A stretch of DNA of 64,000 nt from Paenibacillus uliginis N3/975. Lineage in GTDB: Bacteria > Bacillota > Bacilli > Paenibacillales > Paenibacillaceae. The translations under genes were made by a program, and so were the position numbers. Position 1 is the first letter of the stretch. Each line of letters begins with the position of its first letter. Shown piece after piece: positions 44,876 to 54,541 of the stretch. The notes under the pieces were generated by a model that saw nothing but the letters and a program-made list of their open reading frames with translations, ran no database searches and was not told the origin of the DNA. Where the stretch lies: NCBI RefSeq assembly GCF_900177425.1, contig NZ_LT840184.1, positions 202,308-266,307 of the forward strand, written 5' to 3'.

Positions 44876-46234
44876 ATGGAAAGGCGAAAAGACAGCACGG
44901 AGAAGACCAAGCAATGGCTGTTGAACCAGCTTGAGAACGTTGGGGATCAGGAACAGGTTCATCTTACGGACGGCCGCGAGGAAGTCGAGCTTATTTACTT
45001 CAAAAGCATGTGTGACCCTACCTTTGTCAGCGAAAATTTGATCAACCGTTATTACGAAATTCACAATATGCAGGAGTATTGCGATTATATAAAGTCATAT
45101 CCATCCAGTAATGAAGTGCAGGATGAGGATGAATTGCTGGAGAGTTTACTCAAGGGGTATGTAGCGGTATTTACCAAAGAGCATATTTATCTGTTCGATG
45201 CACTGCTGGTTGAGGGAGCAGGTGTATCGACGGCGGATACGGAAAATGTCATCCAGGGACCGACGGACTCCTTCACGGAAAATATAGATACCAACATGAA
45301 TCTGATTCGGCGCCGCTATCAGACGGCACATTTGAAATCCGAATATCTGACTGTAGGTAAAATGTCCAAAACCCGTATCGCTATATTATATGATGATCGC
45401 CGGGTGGACCACTCTGTACTTAAAGAACTGAGAAAACGGCTGTCTATAATTGATGAGGATATTGTACAATCGGCATCGGAGATCGAGCGGTTCACGATGA
45501 AACCCAGCATGCGGCTGTTTCCTACCATGATGCTCAGTGAACGGCCGGACAGGACGGTTTTGAATTTGTCTCAAGGAAAAATTGCGGTTCTTGTCGATAC
45601 GGATGGATACGTTATTCTGCTCCCAGCTATCTTTAATGATTTTTTTACAGCGATGGATGATCAGATTCAGCTGCCCCCAATCGGGTGGTTTCTTAAGGGT
45701 GTCCGATATATTGGCTTGTTCTTGACGGTGTTGCTGCCTTCTCTTTACGTGGCCTTTACCTCCTATAATCCGGAAATATTGAAGATGCAAATTACTTTGC
45801 TCATTGCAGGCAGCCGGTCGACCGTACCGTATCCGTCCTTCATTGAGGTTTTATTTATGCTGCTTGCGATGGAATTTCTGACGGAAGCAAGCGTACGTCT
45901 GCCTAAAGCAATCGGCCCTACGGCAACGACCGTAGGCGGTTTGATTCTGGGAACAGCAGCCACCGAAGCAGGTCTTGTCAGCAGCATCATGATCATTCTG
46001 GTGGCAGCCGTAGCGATTACGAACTTTGTTATTCCTGTAACCATGATGAGCTTCGGGATTCGAGTGTCGAAATACATATTTATCGGGCTGGCTTCATTAT
46101 TCGGGTTGGTCGGGATCGTGCTTGGCATCATTACGATGATAATGTATTTGGCTAGTCTCCGTAGCTACGGCAAGCCATATTTGAAAATGTTCGCCGTGGA
46201 CAAGAGTGCGAAGGAGGGACGAGGAAATGGTTAG
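44876..46234 (+). CDS. spore germination receptor subunit A (GerA family)
   Basis: 452 residues. The GerA-type cytoplasmic N-terminal region (about 1-240, LIYFKSMCDPTFVSENLINR) is followed by four or five helices in the C-terminal half, including the family segment LPKAIGPTATTVGGLILG. The A subunit assembles with B and C in the inner spore membrane to sense nutrients. GAGGTGATAGGG precedes the ATG. It heads a coupled gerABC set; overlap with the next gene is 8 bases. Which germinant it detects cannot be told. Confidence 0.93.
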   Translation: MERRKDSTEKTKQWLLNQLENVGDQEQVHLTDGREEVELIYFKSMCDPTFVSENLINRYYEIHNMQEYCDYIKSYPSSNEVQDEDELLESLLKGYVAVFTKEHIYLFDALLVEGAGVSTADTENVIQGPTDSFTENIDTNMNLIRRRYQTAHLKSEYLTVGKMSKTRIAILYDDRRVDHSVLKELRKRLSIIDEDIVQSASEIERFTMKPSMRLFPTMMLSERPDRTVLNLSQGKIAVLVDTDGYVILLPAIFNDFFTAMDDQIQLPPIGWFLKGVRYIGLFLTVLLPSLYVAFTSYNPEILKMQITLLIAGSRSTVPYPSFIEVLFMLLAMEFLTEASVRLPKAIGPTATTVGGLILGTAATEAGLVSSIMIILVAAVAITNFVIPVTMMSFGIRVSKYIFIGLASLFGLVGIVLGIITMIMYLASLRSYGKPYLKMFAVDKSAKEGRGNG

Positions 46235-47345
46235 AAGCACGTATTTCTTCTACCTCTTTCTGTTGAATGCGCTAATTAATCTGGTCAACTTTGTTCCGCG
46301 TACGCTCATCCAAGACCGGTTTCACGGCTCGGTCATGTCTCTAATTATTGCCTTGCCTATTGGCCTCTCACTGATGTTACTATTCGCTAGAATGATCTCT
46401 AAATTTCCGCAGCAGGGACTGCCAGAAATTATGAGCCGCTTCCTACCGAAATGGGTCGCCAAAGCATTGCTTATTGTAATGGGTTCTATTTGGTTCATGT
46501 CTAGTATTTTAACTCTAGTCGGTTTTTTGGACATGACGAACCGCTACATTAGTCCAGACGTTTCTCCTTTTGTCGTTCTGGTCGGTTTTCTTCTGGTGGT
46601 GGGCCTGAGTGCCCGGCTCGATTCCGAGTCGATTCTATATGGCTTGGAAATAGTTCTGTATATGACGGTTCCACTGATCGTTTATATGGTGTGGCGTGTA
46701 TTCAGCAGTCCGTTTTACAGCTGGGACGCATCCAAGCAGGTTATCACCTACTTATGGGAGAGACCCAAATATCAGGCGCTTGCCAGTGCGACGTATGTGT
46801 TCACCGGTTATATCAACATGACTATATTTAACCGGGTTTTCGAAAAGCTTCGGATACGGCATATTTGGTTGTTTTTTATTGTGGGCCTCTGCACGCTTGT
46901 CATAGCTATGTTTTCGTCGATCGGATTTCTCGGTGCAGAGGGTGCCGATCAGCATGTGTATCCCTCCTTTTCTACGGTAGATTCTCTGCGGATTCGGTAT
47001 TTTATTATCGAGCGGATGATTTATGTGTTTTATGTCGTCTACATGTGTTTGTCGCTCGTCAATTCAATTATTCATTGGCATGTGGCAAAAGAACTGTTAA
47101 TGGGGGTATTCAGTAAAGCCTCTGTCCATGTGCCTAATGACTCCAAAAACATAAAAAAACGCCAGAAGACAGAATGGTGGATCTTGGCTGTGTTTTCCTG
47201 TATCGTATACGCTTTTGCACTGACTCTGGACCAATTCACGATGACCCAAATGGGTATTATTTTCCTGAATGTCCGTTTTGCGGGTGAATTTATCCTGCTT
47301 GGATTGATGTTTTACTTGGTTATGCAGAGGAGGAAGAGAGTTTGA
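46227..47345 (+). CDS. spore germination receptor subunit B (GerB/Spore_permease family)
   Basis: 372 residues with about ten helices, of the amino acid/polyamine-like Spore_permease family. This subunit is thought to bind the germinant. I chose the ATG at 46227 with GGAGGGACGAGG just before it; it lies inside the end of the A gene. Its stop overlaps the start of the C subunit (TTGA). Confidence 0.92.
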   Translation: MVRSTYFFYLFLLNALINLVNFVPRTLIQDRFHGSVMSLIIALPIGLSLMLLFARMISKFPQQGLPEIMSRFLPKWVAKALLIVMGSIWFMSSILTLVGFLDMTNRYISPDVSPFVVLVGFLLVVGLSARLDSESILYGLEIVLYMTVPLIVYMVWRVFSSPFYSWDASKQVITYLWERPKYQALASATYVFTGYINMTIFNRVFEKLRIRHIWLFFIVGLCTLVIAMFSSIGFLGAEGADQHVYPSFSTVDSLRIRYFIIERMIYVFYVVYMCLSLVNSIIHWHVAKELLMGVFSKASVHVPNDSKNIKKRQKTEWWILAVFSCIVYAFALTLDQFTMTQMGIIFLNVRFAGEFILLGLMFYLVMQRRKRV

Positions 47346-48451
47346 AACTTCTCAGACGGATACTTGCTGCGTTATTGTGTTCTTCCCTACTGGTGACAAC
47401 CGGCTGTGAGTTTCGGGACATTGACCTTCGGTTGTTCGTTGTTGCGATGGGAGTAGATTTGATCAAAGATCAACCCGATATGCTGCGTTTCAGTTTTAAG
47501 ATGGAGATACCTACCGGAGATCCAAAGTCCGGAGAGGAGAAATCGATGGTCATTACCCAGGACTCTTCCACTGTAGCGAAGGCTGTTAGGGAGCTGAAAT
47601 CCAAGGTAGATAAAGAGCTGGATTTTGGACATTGCAAAGGTATGATGTACGGAGAAGCTTATGCGCGCAAAAACATTCGTGGAATACAAGATTGGACGGT
47701 CCGTCGCCGGGATATGCAACTTCTCATGTATCCTGCGGTAGCTATACCTACCGCAGAAGCTGTTCTGAAAACCCAACCTCCCACGGAACGGATTGCTGGC
47801 ACTTCTTTATTTTTGGCGCTGAGTGAAGACGGCACAGAATCCCCTTATATTATCAAGACATATTCTTTTGATCTGGCTCGCCGGATATCAGAGGAAGGGA
47901 TGGACCCCATTTTGCCTGTCGTTGAAGTTCAAGGCGAGACGCTGATGAATATTAACCGCATGGCGCTGATGAACAAGGAGAAAGTGAAGGATATTCTGTC
48001 CCCTGAGGAAACCAAGTTGTTCAATCTGTTGTACCACAATAATTTGAGAAGTGACTTCAGTACAAAGCTGGATGGCAACCTATTTGAGATCAATGTTACT
48101 AGCACAAGAGCAGGTTACAATATTAAGACCCTCGAGGCAGGTAAGGAACGTATTCAATATAAAGTCCGGCTCGAAGGAATACTGGAAGAGAAGGAAGGAG
48201 GGGGGCAGCTGACGCAAGGAGAGGTTAAAGAGATTGAAAAAGCTCTGAGCAAAAATATTACTGATGATGTGACCAAGCTGCTTGTGAAAATCCGCAACAC
48301 CGGTCTGGATCCGCTCGGATTCGGACTGCGTTACTATGGTACGCATTGGAACAACGAGACAGAGGTTAAACAATGGAAAGAGATGTATCCCCGTATCCAG
48401 TTCCTTGTTGATGTCCATACAAAAATCAGATCCTCCGGGTACAACCGCTGA
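47342..48451 (+). CDS. spore germination receptor subunit C (GerC-type lipoprotein)
   Basis: 369 residues with a TTG start. The signal peptide ends at lipobox Cys22 (SLLVTTGC); the mature protein is the Ger(x)C fold anchored in the inner spore membrane. Typical segments are VVAMGVDLIKDQPDMLRFSF and the C-terminal GLDPLGFGLRYYGTHW. AGGAGGAAGAG precedes the start. It is the last of the coupled three-gene receptor operon. Confidence 0.92.
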   Translation: MKLLRRILAALLCSSLLVTTGCEFRDIDLRLFVVAMGVDLIKDQPDMLRFSFKMEIPTGDPKSGEEKSMVITQDSSTVAKAVRELKSKVDKELDFGHCKGMMYGEAYARKNIRGIQDWTVRRRDMQLLMYPAVAIPTAEAVLKTQPPTERIAGTSLFLALSEDGTESPYIIKTYSFDLARRISEEGMDPILPVVEVQGETLMNINRMALMNKEKVKDILSPEETKLFNLLYHNNLRSDFSTKLDGNLFEINVTSTRAGYNIKTLEAGKERIQYKVRLEGILEEKEGGGQLTQGEVKEIEKALSKNITDDVTKLLVKIRNTGLDPLGFGLRYYGTHWNNETEVKQWKEMYPRIQFLVDVHTKIRSSGYNR

Positions 48452-48527
48452 CGTTAAGCACTATCAATTGTGGAAGATTATGTTAAAATAAGAGTGGGTA
48501 TCTATCTTGCACAAGGAGGTTCCGAAT

Positions 48528-49469
48528 ATGGAATTCAGAAGATTAGGCAGCAGCGGATTAAAGGTAAGTGACATCAGTCTGGGAAGCTGGCTGACGTACG
48601 GCGGCTACGTTGAACGGGAGAATGCTGTGAAATCAATCCAGACAGCCTATGGCATGGGTGTAAACTTCTTCGATACGGCTAATGTCTATGAACAAGGTGC
48701 TGCTGAAATGGTTGTCGGAGAGACGTTAAGGGGATTTCCGCGTGAATCTTACGTACTTGCTACAAAGGTATTTGGTAAGATGGGTGATGGACCTAATGAT
48801 CAGGGACTATCCCGTAAGCATATTATGGAGCAGTGCCATGCCAGTTTGAAACGCCTTGGTACGGACTATGTAGATATTTATTATTGTCACAGGTTCCACA
48901 CGGAAACACCGGTTGAGGAAACACTCCGCGCACTGGATGATCTGGTTCGTCAGGGTAAGGTGTTGTATGTCGGTGTCAGCATGTGGACCGCGGCTCAGAT
49001 GGAAGAAGCATTGGCGGTTGCGGACCGTTATCTGCTGGACCGGATTGTCGTAAACCAGCCGTTGTACAACATGTTTGAACGCGGCATTGAGGATGAAATT
49101 ATTCCGCTTGGCGAGAAGAAGGGCATCGGTCAGGTCGTATATTCCCCACTGGCGCAAGGCGTGCTGACAGGCAAATATGCATCCCGGGAGGATGTGCCGG
49201 AGAATAGCCGCGCGTCCAAACTCGGGTCGGACCGACTTAAGATTAGCGAAGAGCGTATCAGTCAGGTACAGGCTCTTGGCCACATTGCGGACGAGCTTGG
49301 CATTAGTGTAGGACAGCTGGCGTTGGCCTGGATTTTACGTCAGGGCAATGTGTCGAGTGCCCTTGTCGGAGCAAGCCGTCCTGAGCAGGTAGAGGAGAAT
49401 GTAAACGCGTCGGGCATTAAGTTGTCGTCTGACACGTTGACGGCTATTGAGGATATTCTAAAGAAATAA
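48528..49469 (+). CDS. aldo/keto reductase
   Basis: 313 residues, the family length. NADPH-dependent carbonyl reductase fold of the KCNAB/YghZ subgroup. The catalytic tetrad is visible as Asp in FFDTANVYEQG with its Tyr, Lys in LATKVFG and His in YYCHRFH. The C-terminal SALVGASRPEQVEEN is the cofactor-binding end. The ATG at 48528 has AAGGAGG upstream. Substrate unknown. It shares a terminator with the convergent cyclase gene. Confidence 0.93.
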   Translation: MEFRRLGSSGLKVSDISLGSWLTYGGYVERENAVKSIQTAYGMGVNFFDTANVYEQGAAEMVVGETLRGFPRESYVLATKVFGKMGDGPNDQGLSRKHIMEQCHASLKRLGTDYVDIYYCHRFHTETPVEETLRALDDLVRQGKVLYVGVSMWTAAQMEEALAVADRYLLDRIVVNQPLYNMFERGIEDEIIPLGEKKGIGQVVYSPLAQGVLTGKYASREDVPENSRASKLGSDRLKISEERISQVQALGHIADELGISVGQLALAWILRQGNVSSALVGASRPEQVEENVNASGIKLSSDTLTAIEDILKK

Positions 49470-49508
49470 AAATAGAAACGGATCCGTATGATGACGGATC
49501 CGTTTCTT
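49470..49508. terminator. bidirectional terminator, aldo/keto reductase and cyclase
   Basis: A perfect 13-bp stem GAAACGGATCCGT and its complement between convergent genes, with A-rich and T-containing flanks. Confidence 0.8.
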
Positions 49509-49528
49509 ACTATATATAAGCATTTAGA

Positions 49529-50656
49529 TCAAGCATTTAATCTTGTATATCGGCTAAGAGTAGTTGCGGTACAGATCCGATTCCGGCCACCGTTTTTCGC
49601 CCGGTATAACTCCCGGTCAGCTTGCTTAAGCAGATCGCCGGCATCCGAAGCTTGTATCGTATCCGGATGTACAGCAGCACCGATCGAGACCGTTATCTTG
49701 AGCCTTGTCCCGTCTCCAGGATCAAAGGAATGGCCCTCCACGGCGGCTCGGATCTTCTCGGCAAGTAGCGATATTTCAGCTGGAGAAACCTCAGGAACGA
49801 GTATCGAAAACTCTTCACCGCCAGTGCGTGACACTTCGCAAAATGAACGAGTGTGATCCTTCAGCACCCTGCTGAGCTGCTGCAAAACGGCGTCTCCGAC
49901 CGCATGGCCGTAGGTGTCGTTTATTTTTTTGAAGTGATCGATGTCGATTGCGAGGACTCCGAGCCGTTCATTGAAATGATGGGCTTCAAGAAAGCGTTCG
50001 GACAGAAGCTGTTCGAACTGCCGCAAGTTGTTCAGATTGGTTAAATAATCGGTTTCCGAGTTTTTCTTCATTTGCAGAAACAGCTTGTTGGAGGTGTTAA
50101 TATATTCCGTCAGGGCGTAGATGACTAACGTCCCGAGCACCGAGATGATTAATTGGGTTAAAAAGAATTCAAAGACGCTACCCTGTGACTTTAAATTAAT
50201 CATCATGACCACCAGAATGACGAGCATACCCGTAACGTTCATGATCATCATTTTGATCAGGCGATGACCTCGAAATCTGGAGATGAGTCCACATAGGATC
50301 CCAATCAGAAACATACCTGCGGCAGCGATTGCCGAGGAGGCAGTCAGACCGAGTAACAGCAATCTCCCAGCCGCGATCAGAATTCCTGCAATAAGGGATG
50401 GCAGCCAGCCCATATAACTCGCTATGACCACAATCGCCAGGTGGCGCAAATCGGCAAAAAGCAACGGATTGATCGGGTAAGAATAGTACATTAATATGAT
50501 GCCGTAAATCCCAAAGAGCAGTCCCGCATTTATTTTTACGATAAAGGAGGGGGACTGTACACCGACAACATATTTTTGAGATAACAGTCCCGATATATAT
50601 ATGAAAGTTACAAATACACAGAAATTCGTAAAAAGTATGTTAATCATAAGAAGCAT
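49529..50656 (-). CDS. membrane diguanylate cyclase (5TMR-LYT plus GGDEF)
   Basis: About 375 residues. The N-terminal half (about 1-180) has five or six helices of the 5TMR-LYT type (AGLLFGIYGIILMYYSYP; HLAIVVIASYMGWLPSLIAG). The C-terminal GGDEF domain has GGEEF in SRTGGEEFSILVP and the usual DIDHFKKINDTYGH, so it should make cyclic di-GMP. The Asp of the RxxD inhibitory site is replaced by Cys (RSFCEVSRTGGEEF). Start at the ATG at 50656, close to AAAGGAATGGA, is my best choice; 50647 is also possible. Confidence 0.88.
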   Translation of the reverse strand: MLLMINILFTNFCVFVTFIYISGLLSQKYVVGVQSPSFIVKINAGLLFGIYGIILMYYSYPINPLLFADLRHLAIVVIASYMGWLPSLIAGILIAAGRLLLLGLTASSAIAAAGMFLIGILCGLISRFRGHRLIKMMIMNVTGMLVILVVMMINLKSQGSVFEFFLTQLIISVLGTLVIYALTEYINTSNKLFLQMKKNSETDYLTNLNNLRQFEQLLSERFLEAHHFNERLGVLAIDIDHFKKINDTYGHAVGDAVLQQLSRVLKDHTRSFCEVSRTGGEEFSILVPEVSPAEISLLAEKIRAAVEGHSFDPGDGTRLKITVSIGAAVHPDTIQASDAGDLLKQADRELYRAKNGGRNRICTATTLSRYTRLNA

Positions 50657-50781
50657 TCCATTCCTTTCACACACCGAAATGAACGGCATGGATTTCATAG
50701 GGATGTAAAAAGAAAACGTTACTTCCTATTTTATCGGACAATGGAATTGTATGTCGAATATGAAGTTTAAGTTGAGGCTGT

Positions 50782-51885
50782 TTATTTTGAACTGCTACTA
50801 AATGGAAGACGGACTTCAAACATCGTTTGCACCTCGCTGCTGCTGACACGGATCGTTCCGTTATGCGCATCGATAATGCTTTTGACAATGGCAAGGCCAA
50901 GCCCGGCTCCGCCGGTTTGATCAGTACGAGAGGCGTCCGCGCGATAAAACCGATCAAATATATGATTTATGGAATGGGAAGGGATAGGCGGCCCGAAATT
51001 AATAACCTGTACGATGGCATGGTGCTGATCCCGGTTGACCGTCAGGTCAATCCTTCCGGCATCTTTGCCGTGCCGGATGGCATTGGAGAGCAGGTTCTCG
51101 AAGGTTCGCATCAGCTTGTCCCCGTCTGCTGCAATCATTATTTTTTCTTCAGTTGCCGTAAACATTACTTGAACATTGTCTTGACGCGTATGACCTGCTA
51201 AGGAGAAGTCAGCAGCAAGCTGGCCGAGTAGCTCCACGAGGTTAATGTCTGCACGGTTCAGGGGTGAGTATCCCATACGTGTATAATCAAAGAGGTCGTT
51301 CACAAGTCTGCCCAGACGCATCGACTTCTCAAAAGCGATGTCTGTATAATACCGCAGCTCTACTTCGTCTTTATACCGGTCTTCGCTAACGAGCCGCAAA
51401 TAGCCGATAATGGAAGTGAGCGGTGTGCGCAGGTCGTGGGATACGTTGCTAATCAGCTCGTTTTTAGCTTGTACGGCCATACGCTCCTCTTCCATAGAAA
51501 GTTTGAGCTGCTTGGCCATCCGGTTAATGTGATCAGCCATCAATCCGAACTCATCCTCGGATTTCACCTTGATCTCCTGATTCAGCTCGCCCCGGGCAAG
51601 CCGATTCGTGCCTTCTATCAGCTGATTCATCGTGGTGATCGTTCTTCGGCTGAGCAGCAGCACAATGCACACAAACAGCGCGATGCCGCTGATCGTGGCA
51701 AGAATGGGAAACCCAAAAAAATCCTCAAGGAATCGGTTCACCAAAAAAAGCTGATCCACCCATGTGTTATTCCAGTATTTCCGGCCGAGTATCCTTGCCC
51801 CTTGACGAATGCCGAACAAAATAAGCAAGGTCAGCGCCCCGCTTATGAAGAACAGGTTAATAATTTTCCACTGAAATTTACGCAT
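50782..51885 (-). CDS. membrane sensor histidine kinase with HAMP domain
   Basis: 367 residues: helices at about 11-30 and 60-80 with a short outer loop, a HAMP domain (80-133), HisKA with His150 (ISNVSHDLRTPLTSIIGY) and an ATPase domain (NLLSNAIRHG, TGGAGLGLAIVKSIIDAH). The layout is that of VanS/YycG-like kinases with small sensors. Its start overlaps the end of the response regulator gene by 8 bases, so the pair is coupled. Signal unknown. The carboxypeptidase gene lies upstream across a repeat, which hints at a cell-wall link but no more. Confidence 0.9.
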   Translation of the reverse strand: MRKFQWKIINLFFISGALTLLILFGIRQGARILGRKYWNNTWVDQLFLVNRFLEDFFGFPILATISGIALFVCIVLLLSRRTITTMNQLIEGTNRLARGELNQEIKVKSEDEFGLMADHINRMAKQLKLSMEEERMAVQAKNELISNVSHDLRTPLTSIIGYLRLVSEDRYKDEVELRYYTDIAFEKSMRLGRLVNDLFDYTRMGYSPLNRADINLVELLGQLAADFSLAGHTRQDNVQVMFTATEEKIMIAADGDKLMRTFENLLSNAIRHGKDAGRIDLTVNRDQHHAIVQVINFGPPIPSHSINHIFDRFYRADASRTDQTGGAGLGLAIVKSIIDAHNGTIRVSSSEVQTMFEVRLPFSSSSK

Positions 51886-52573
51886 TGATCTTATACCCGA
51901 CGCCCCACACGGTCTGAATAAGCTTATAACCTAGCTCCTTTTCAAGCTTGTCCCGCAGATTACTAATATGAACCATTACGGTATTGTTGGAAACGTAATA
52001 TTTTTCTTTCCACACCTGTTGAAAAATATCTTCCGCGCTGAATATTCTACCCGGCTGGCGCGCAAGAAGATAAAGGATATCGAATTCCCTGGCTGTGAGG
52101 GATACTTCTCGACCGTTCGCTGTTACTTCATGTGTGGAGCGGTTGATCTCGAGTCCGTCCAAGTACAGGCTTGCAGGAACCGAAGCCTGATGCTCAGCGT
52201 TATACTGTAGAGAACGCCTTAGAAGCGATTTCACGCGGGTCGTTAACTCCAATGGATTGAAGGGCTTGATCATATAATCATCGGCTCCGGTCATGAGCCC
52301 CAGTATTTTATCCATATCCTCACTCTTGGCGCTTAACATCAATATGGGAATAGACGATGTTTCCCTAATCTTTCGGCAGGCGTCCATCCCGTTCAACTTG
52401 GGCATCATGACATCGAGTATGATCAGAACAATGGAACCTTCCTTTTGCCCCAGCTGTAAAATCGCCTCTTCCCCGTCATGAGCCTTGATGACTTGATATC
52501 CTTCATTCTCTAAATAGATGGAGATCAAACCGGCAATTTCTTTATCATCATCTACAACTAATATGCTTCGCAT
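51878..52573 (-). CDS. OmpR/PhoB-family response regulator
   Basis: 231 residues. Receiver Asp in LIILDVMMPKLNG, conserved Lys in YMIKPFNPLEL, winged helix ending in TVWGVGYKINA. AATGGAGGA precedes the ATG at 52573. It is upstream of, and overlaps, its histidine kinase. The family resemblance is to VanR-like regulators, but no resistance genes are nearby. Confidence 0.92.
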   Translation of the reverse strand: MRSILVVDDDKEIAGLISIYLENEGYQVIKAHDGEEAILQLGQKEGSIVLIILDVMMPKLNGMDACRKIRETSSIPILMLSAKSEDMDKILGLMTGADDYMIKPFNPLELTTRVKSLLRRSLQYNAEHQASVPASLYLDGLEINRSTHEVTANGREVSLTAREFDILYLLARQPGRIFSAEDIFQQVWKEKYYVSNNTVMVHISNLRDKLEKELGYKLIQTVWGVGYKINA

Positions 52574-52624
52574 AAACGATCCTCCATTATTTAAGCCCCA
52601 TTGGTTTTCTAGTTCTGTAATAGA

Positions 52625-52955
52625 AGTTGTTCAAAAAGTCCGCTTTTGATAAGAAAACCTCTACCGAGGCCATTCAAGGATGAGCGACCGCGATTCAAAG
52701 GTTGGTTTTCTTGCGATATAGAATTTCATCAGCTCCGCTGATAACTTATAAATTCTATATCTAACACGAAGTGAATCAGGAAGTGGGCTCGGCATCGAAT
52801 CTTGAATTCAGCCGGTCCTAGCATATGCTTACGAAGTATGTTTCCTCCGGAAACATCTCAGGTGCTCACGTACCCCAAAACGTACGCTCCGCTCCTCAGT
52901 CCCTAGCTTCATCCAACCTTCTCGGTGCTGAAAACCGACCTTTTTGAACACGCAC
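52625..52955. repeat. MITE-like intergenic repeat with terminal inverted ends
   Basis: About 330 bases without a gene. The ends are inverted copies: GTTGTTCAAAAAGTCCG on the left against GTGTTCAAAAAGGTCG on the other strand at the right. Inside are perfect inverted repeats: GATATAGAATTT with AAATTCTATATC (52715-52761, with ATCAGC/GCTGAT in the loop) and ATGTTTCC-TCC-GGAAACAT (52838-52856). It looks like a short non-autonomous element of a kind frequent in Paenibacillus, which I cannot confirm without a search. Confidence 0.6.
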
Positions 52956-52973
52956 TAATAGATTCAGTGTACC

Positions 52974-53960
52974 CTAAAAAACGGACGTTATGGTATCCCA
53001 AAAAGCACTCTGTCTGCGAAATCCATAATCCATCAGCTTCCTAGTTTCGGTAAAGCGTTCATTGGAGTTTCCTGCACCCATAACGACGGAAATTAGCCGG
53101 CTGCCGCCGCGTTTAGATGTTCCAGTGAAGCAGTAGCCTGCCTGCGATGTGTACCCGGTTTTGAAGCCGTCAATGCCGTTATAAGCGTGAGCTTCACCAG
53201 GGAGCATGAGATTGGTCGTATGCAGCGATATTTCCCTTTGGGGGATGTAAATATCTTTTTGCCCGGTCACTTCCAGTACATCCGGATAAGTTTGAAGAAG
53301 CCATCTCGTAAGCAAAGCTGCGTCCCGTGCGGTCATTGCCGTATCCGAGTAGGAAGCGGCTTCTGCAAAACCGCTGAGATCACCGGATGTAAGGCCTGAA
53401 GCGTTCGCGTATACCGTCTTGGCGGATAAGCCGATATGTTTGGCCTTCTCGTTCATTAGATAAACAAATTCTGTTTCGGATCCACTTAGATGCTCTGCGA
53501 TCGCTACAGCGGCATCGTTTGCGGAGTGAATGACAAGTGCGTCAAACATCTGCTTCAAGCTGTAGATTTCACCTGCCGCTATACCTATCTGAGAACCCGG
53601 TACCCCCGCGGCGTAATGGCTGACAGATACATCCTCATTCCATGAATGATGTCCCGAATCGACAGCCTCTAGGACAATAAGCTCGGTCATCATCTTCGAC
53701 ATGCTGGCTGGGGGCAGTGCATGATCGGCGTTATGTGAATATAGAACTTTACCGGTATCGGCGTTAATCAGTACGGCTGCCCGCACTTTTAATTGTGGAG
53801 GGATGAATATCTTTATTATGTATACTGCAATCAAAATGACGCCCAAGGTGAGAAGCATAAGGGAGAGCTTGGATCGTATCCTCCTGTTCTGCCGCCAAGG
53901 TCGAACCCGGGGTTTCTGCAAGTTTTGTGCAGCGGATGATTGGTTTGAAATAGATTTCAT
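52974..53960 (-). CDS. serine-type D-alanyl-D-alanine carboxypeptidase
   Basis: 328 residues. A basic N-terminal tail and one helix (about 32-52) anchor it outside the membrane. Penicillin-binding motifs: Ser86-x-x-Lys89 (PPASMSKMMTE), SAND (SxN) and DGFKTGYTSQAG (KTG). It trims the terminal D-Ala of peptidoglycan pentapeptides. The C-terminal PBP5-like beta domain is absent, so it is the short DacA/DacF/YodJ-like type. GAGGAG precedes the ATG. It is separated from the two-component pair by the repeat element. Confidence 0.92.
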   Translation of the reverse strand: MKSISNQSSAAQNLQKPRVRPWRQNRRIRSKLSLMLLTLGVILIAVYIIKIFIPPQLKVRAAVLINADTGKVLYSHNADHALPPASMSKMMTELIVLEAVDSGHHSWNEDVSVSHYAAGVPGSQIGIAAGEIYSLKQMFDALVIHSANDAAVAIAEHLSGSETEFVYLMNEKAKHIGLSAKTVYANASGLTSGDLSGFAEAASYSDTAMTARDAALLTRWLLQTYPDVLEVTGQKDIYIPQREISLHTTNLMLPGEAHAYNGIDGFKTGYTSQAGYCFTGTSKRGGSRLISVVMGAGNSNERFTETRKLMDYGFRRQSAFWDTITSVF

Positions 53961-54145
53961 TACTGACTTTCTCCTCTCCCGTTTCTGGTAATATCCACTA
54001 GTGTAGACAAATGGAATTAAGTATTTATAAATTGATTCTTAAGAAATGATAAAGATTAGTTCTCATCAACTTGAACGGGAATGATTGACCTTAGAAGGAT
54101 TAAGATTTATACTTGATCTAAAAATAAATCAAAAGGGTGAATACC

Positions 54146-54541
54146 TTGAAATCATTAAATTTAACGACACAGCGTCAAGCAGTTTACGATGTGATTAAGC
54201 AGTCAAAGGATCATCCCACTGCTGCGGACATCATGAACCGGTTAATGGAGAAAGGTAATAATCTGGCATACGGTACGGTGTACAATTCACTTCGCTATTT
54301 GACAGATAAGCAGCTCATCCGGGAATTGAAGCTTGGTGAAAGTGCGAGCCGCTATGATGCCCGTACCGATGATCATCAGCATATTATGTGTGAGGTCTGC
54401 GGCAAGGTGGATGAGGTCATGACCGAAGTTCCCAAGGACTGGGCCGAAACCGTCTCGGAAGAAACGGGGTATGTTGTAAATCACGCTCACGTAGTGTTTG
54501 GAGGGGTGTGTCCGGAGTGTCAAATCAAGCGGAACAAATAA
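54146..54541 (+). CDS. Fur-family regulator, PerR-like
   Basis: 131 residues from a TTG (54146) with AAAAGGG upstream; a GTG at 54137 lies inside that site. Winged helix (LTTQRQAVYDVIKQSKDHPTAADI) then a dimer and metal domain: DARTDDHQHIMCEVCGKVDEV supplies the regulatory His/Asp and the first Cys pair, GGVCPEC the second pair of the structural zinc site. The DHQH and CGKVD arrangement is closest to PerR, the peroxide sensor, rather than Fur or Zur, but this is a judgement by eye. The next gene overlaps it. Confidence 0.82.
   Translation: MKSLNLTTQRQAVYDVIKQSKDHPTAADIMNRLMEKGNNLAYGTVYNSLRYLTDKQLIRELKLGESASRYDARTDDHQHIMCEVCGKVDEVMTEVPKDWAETVSEETGYVVNHAHVVFGGVCPECQIKRNK

Noticed and set aside
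54060..54136. Fur or PerR box before the Fur-family gene
   Set aside because: Only weak A/T-rich half-sites (TGATAAA, TTGAT..ATCAA) are present; none fits a 7-1-7 or PerR consensus well enough.
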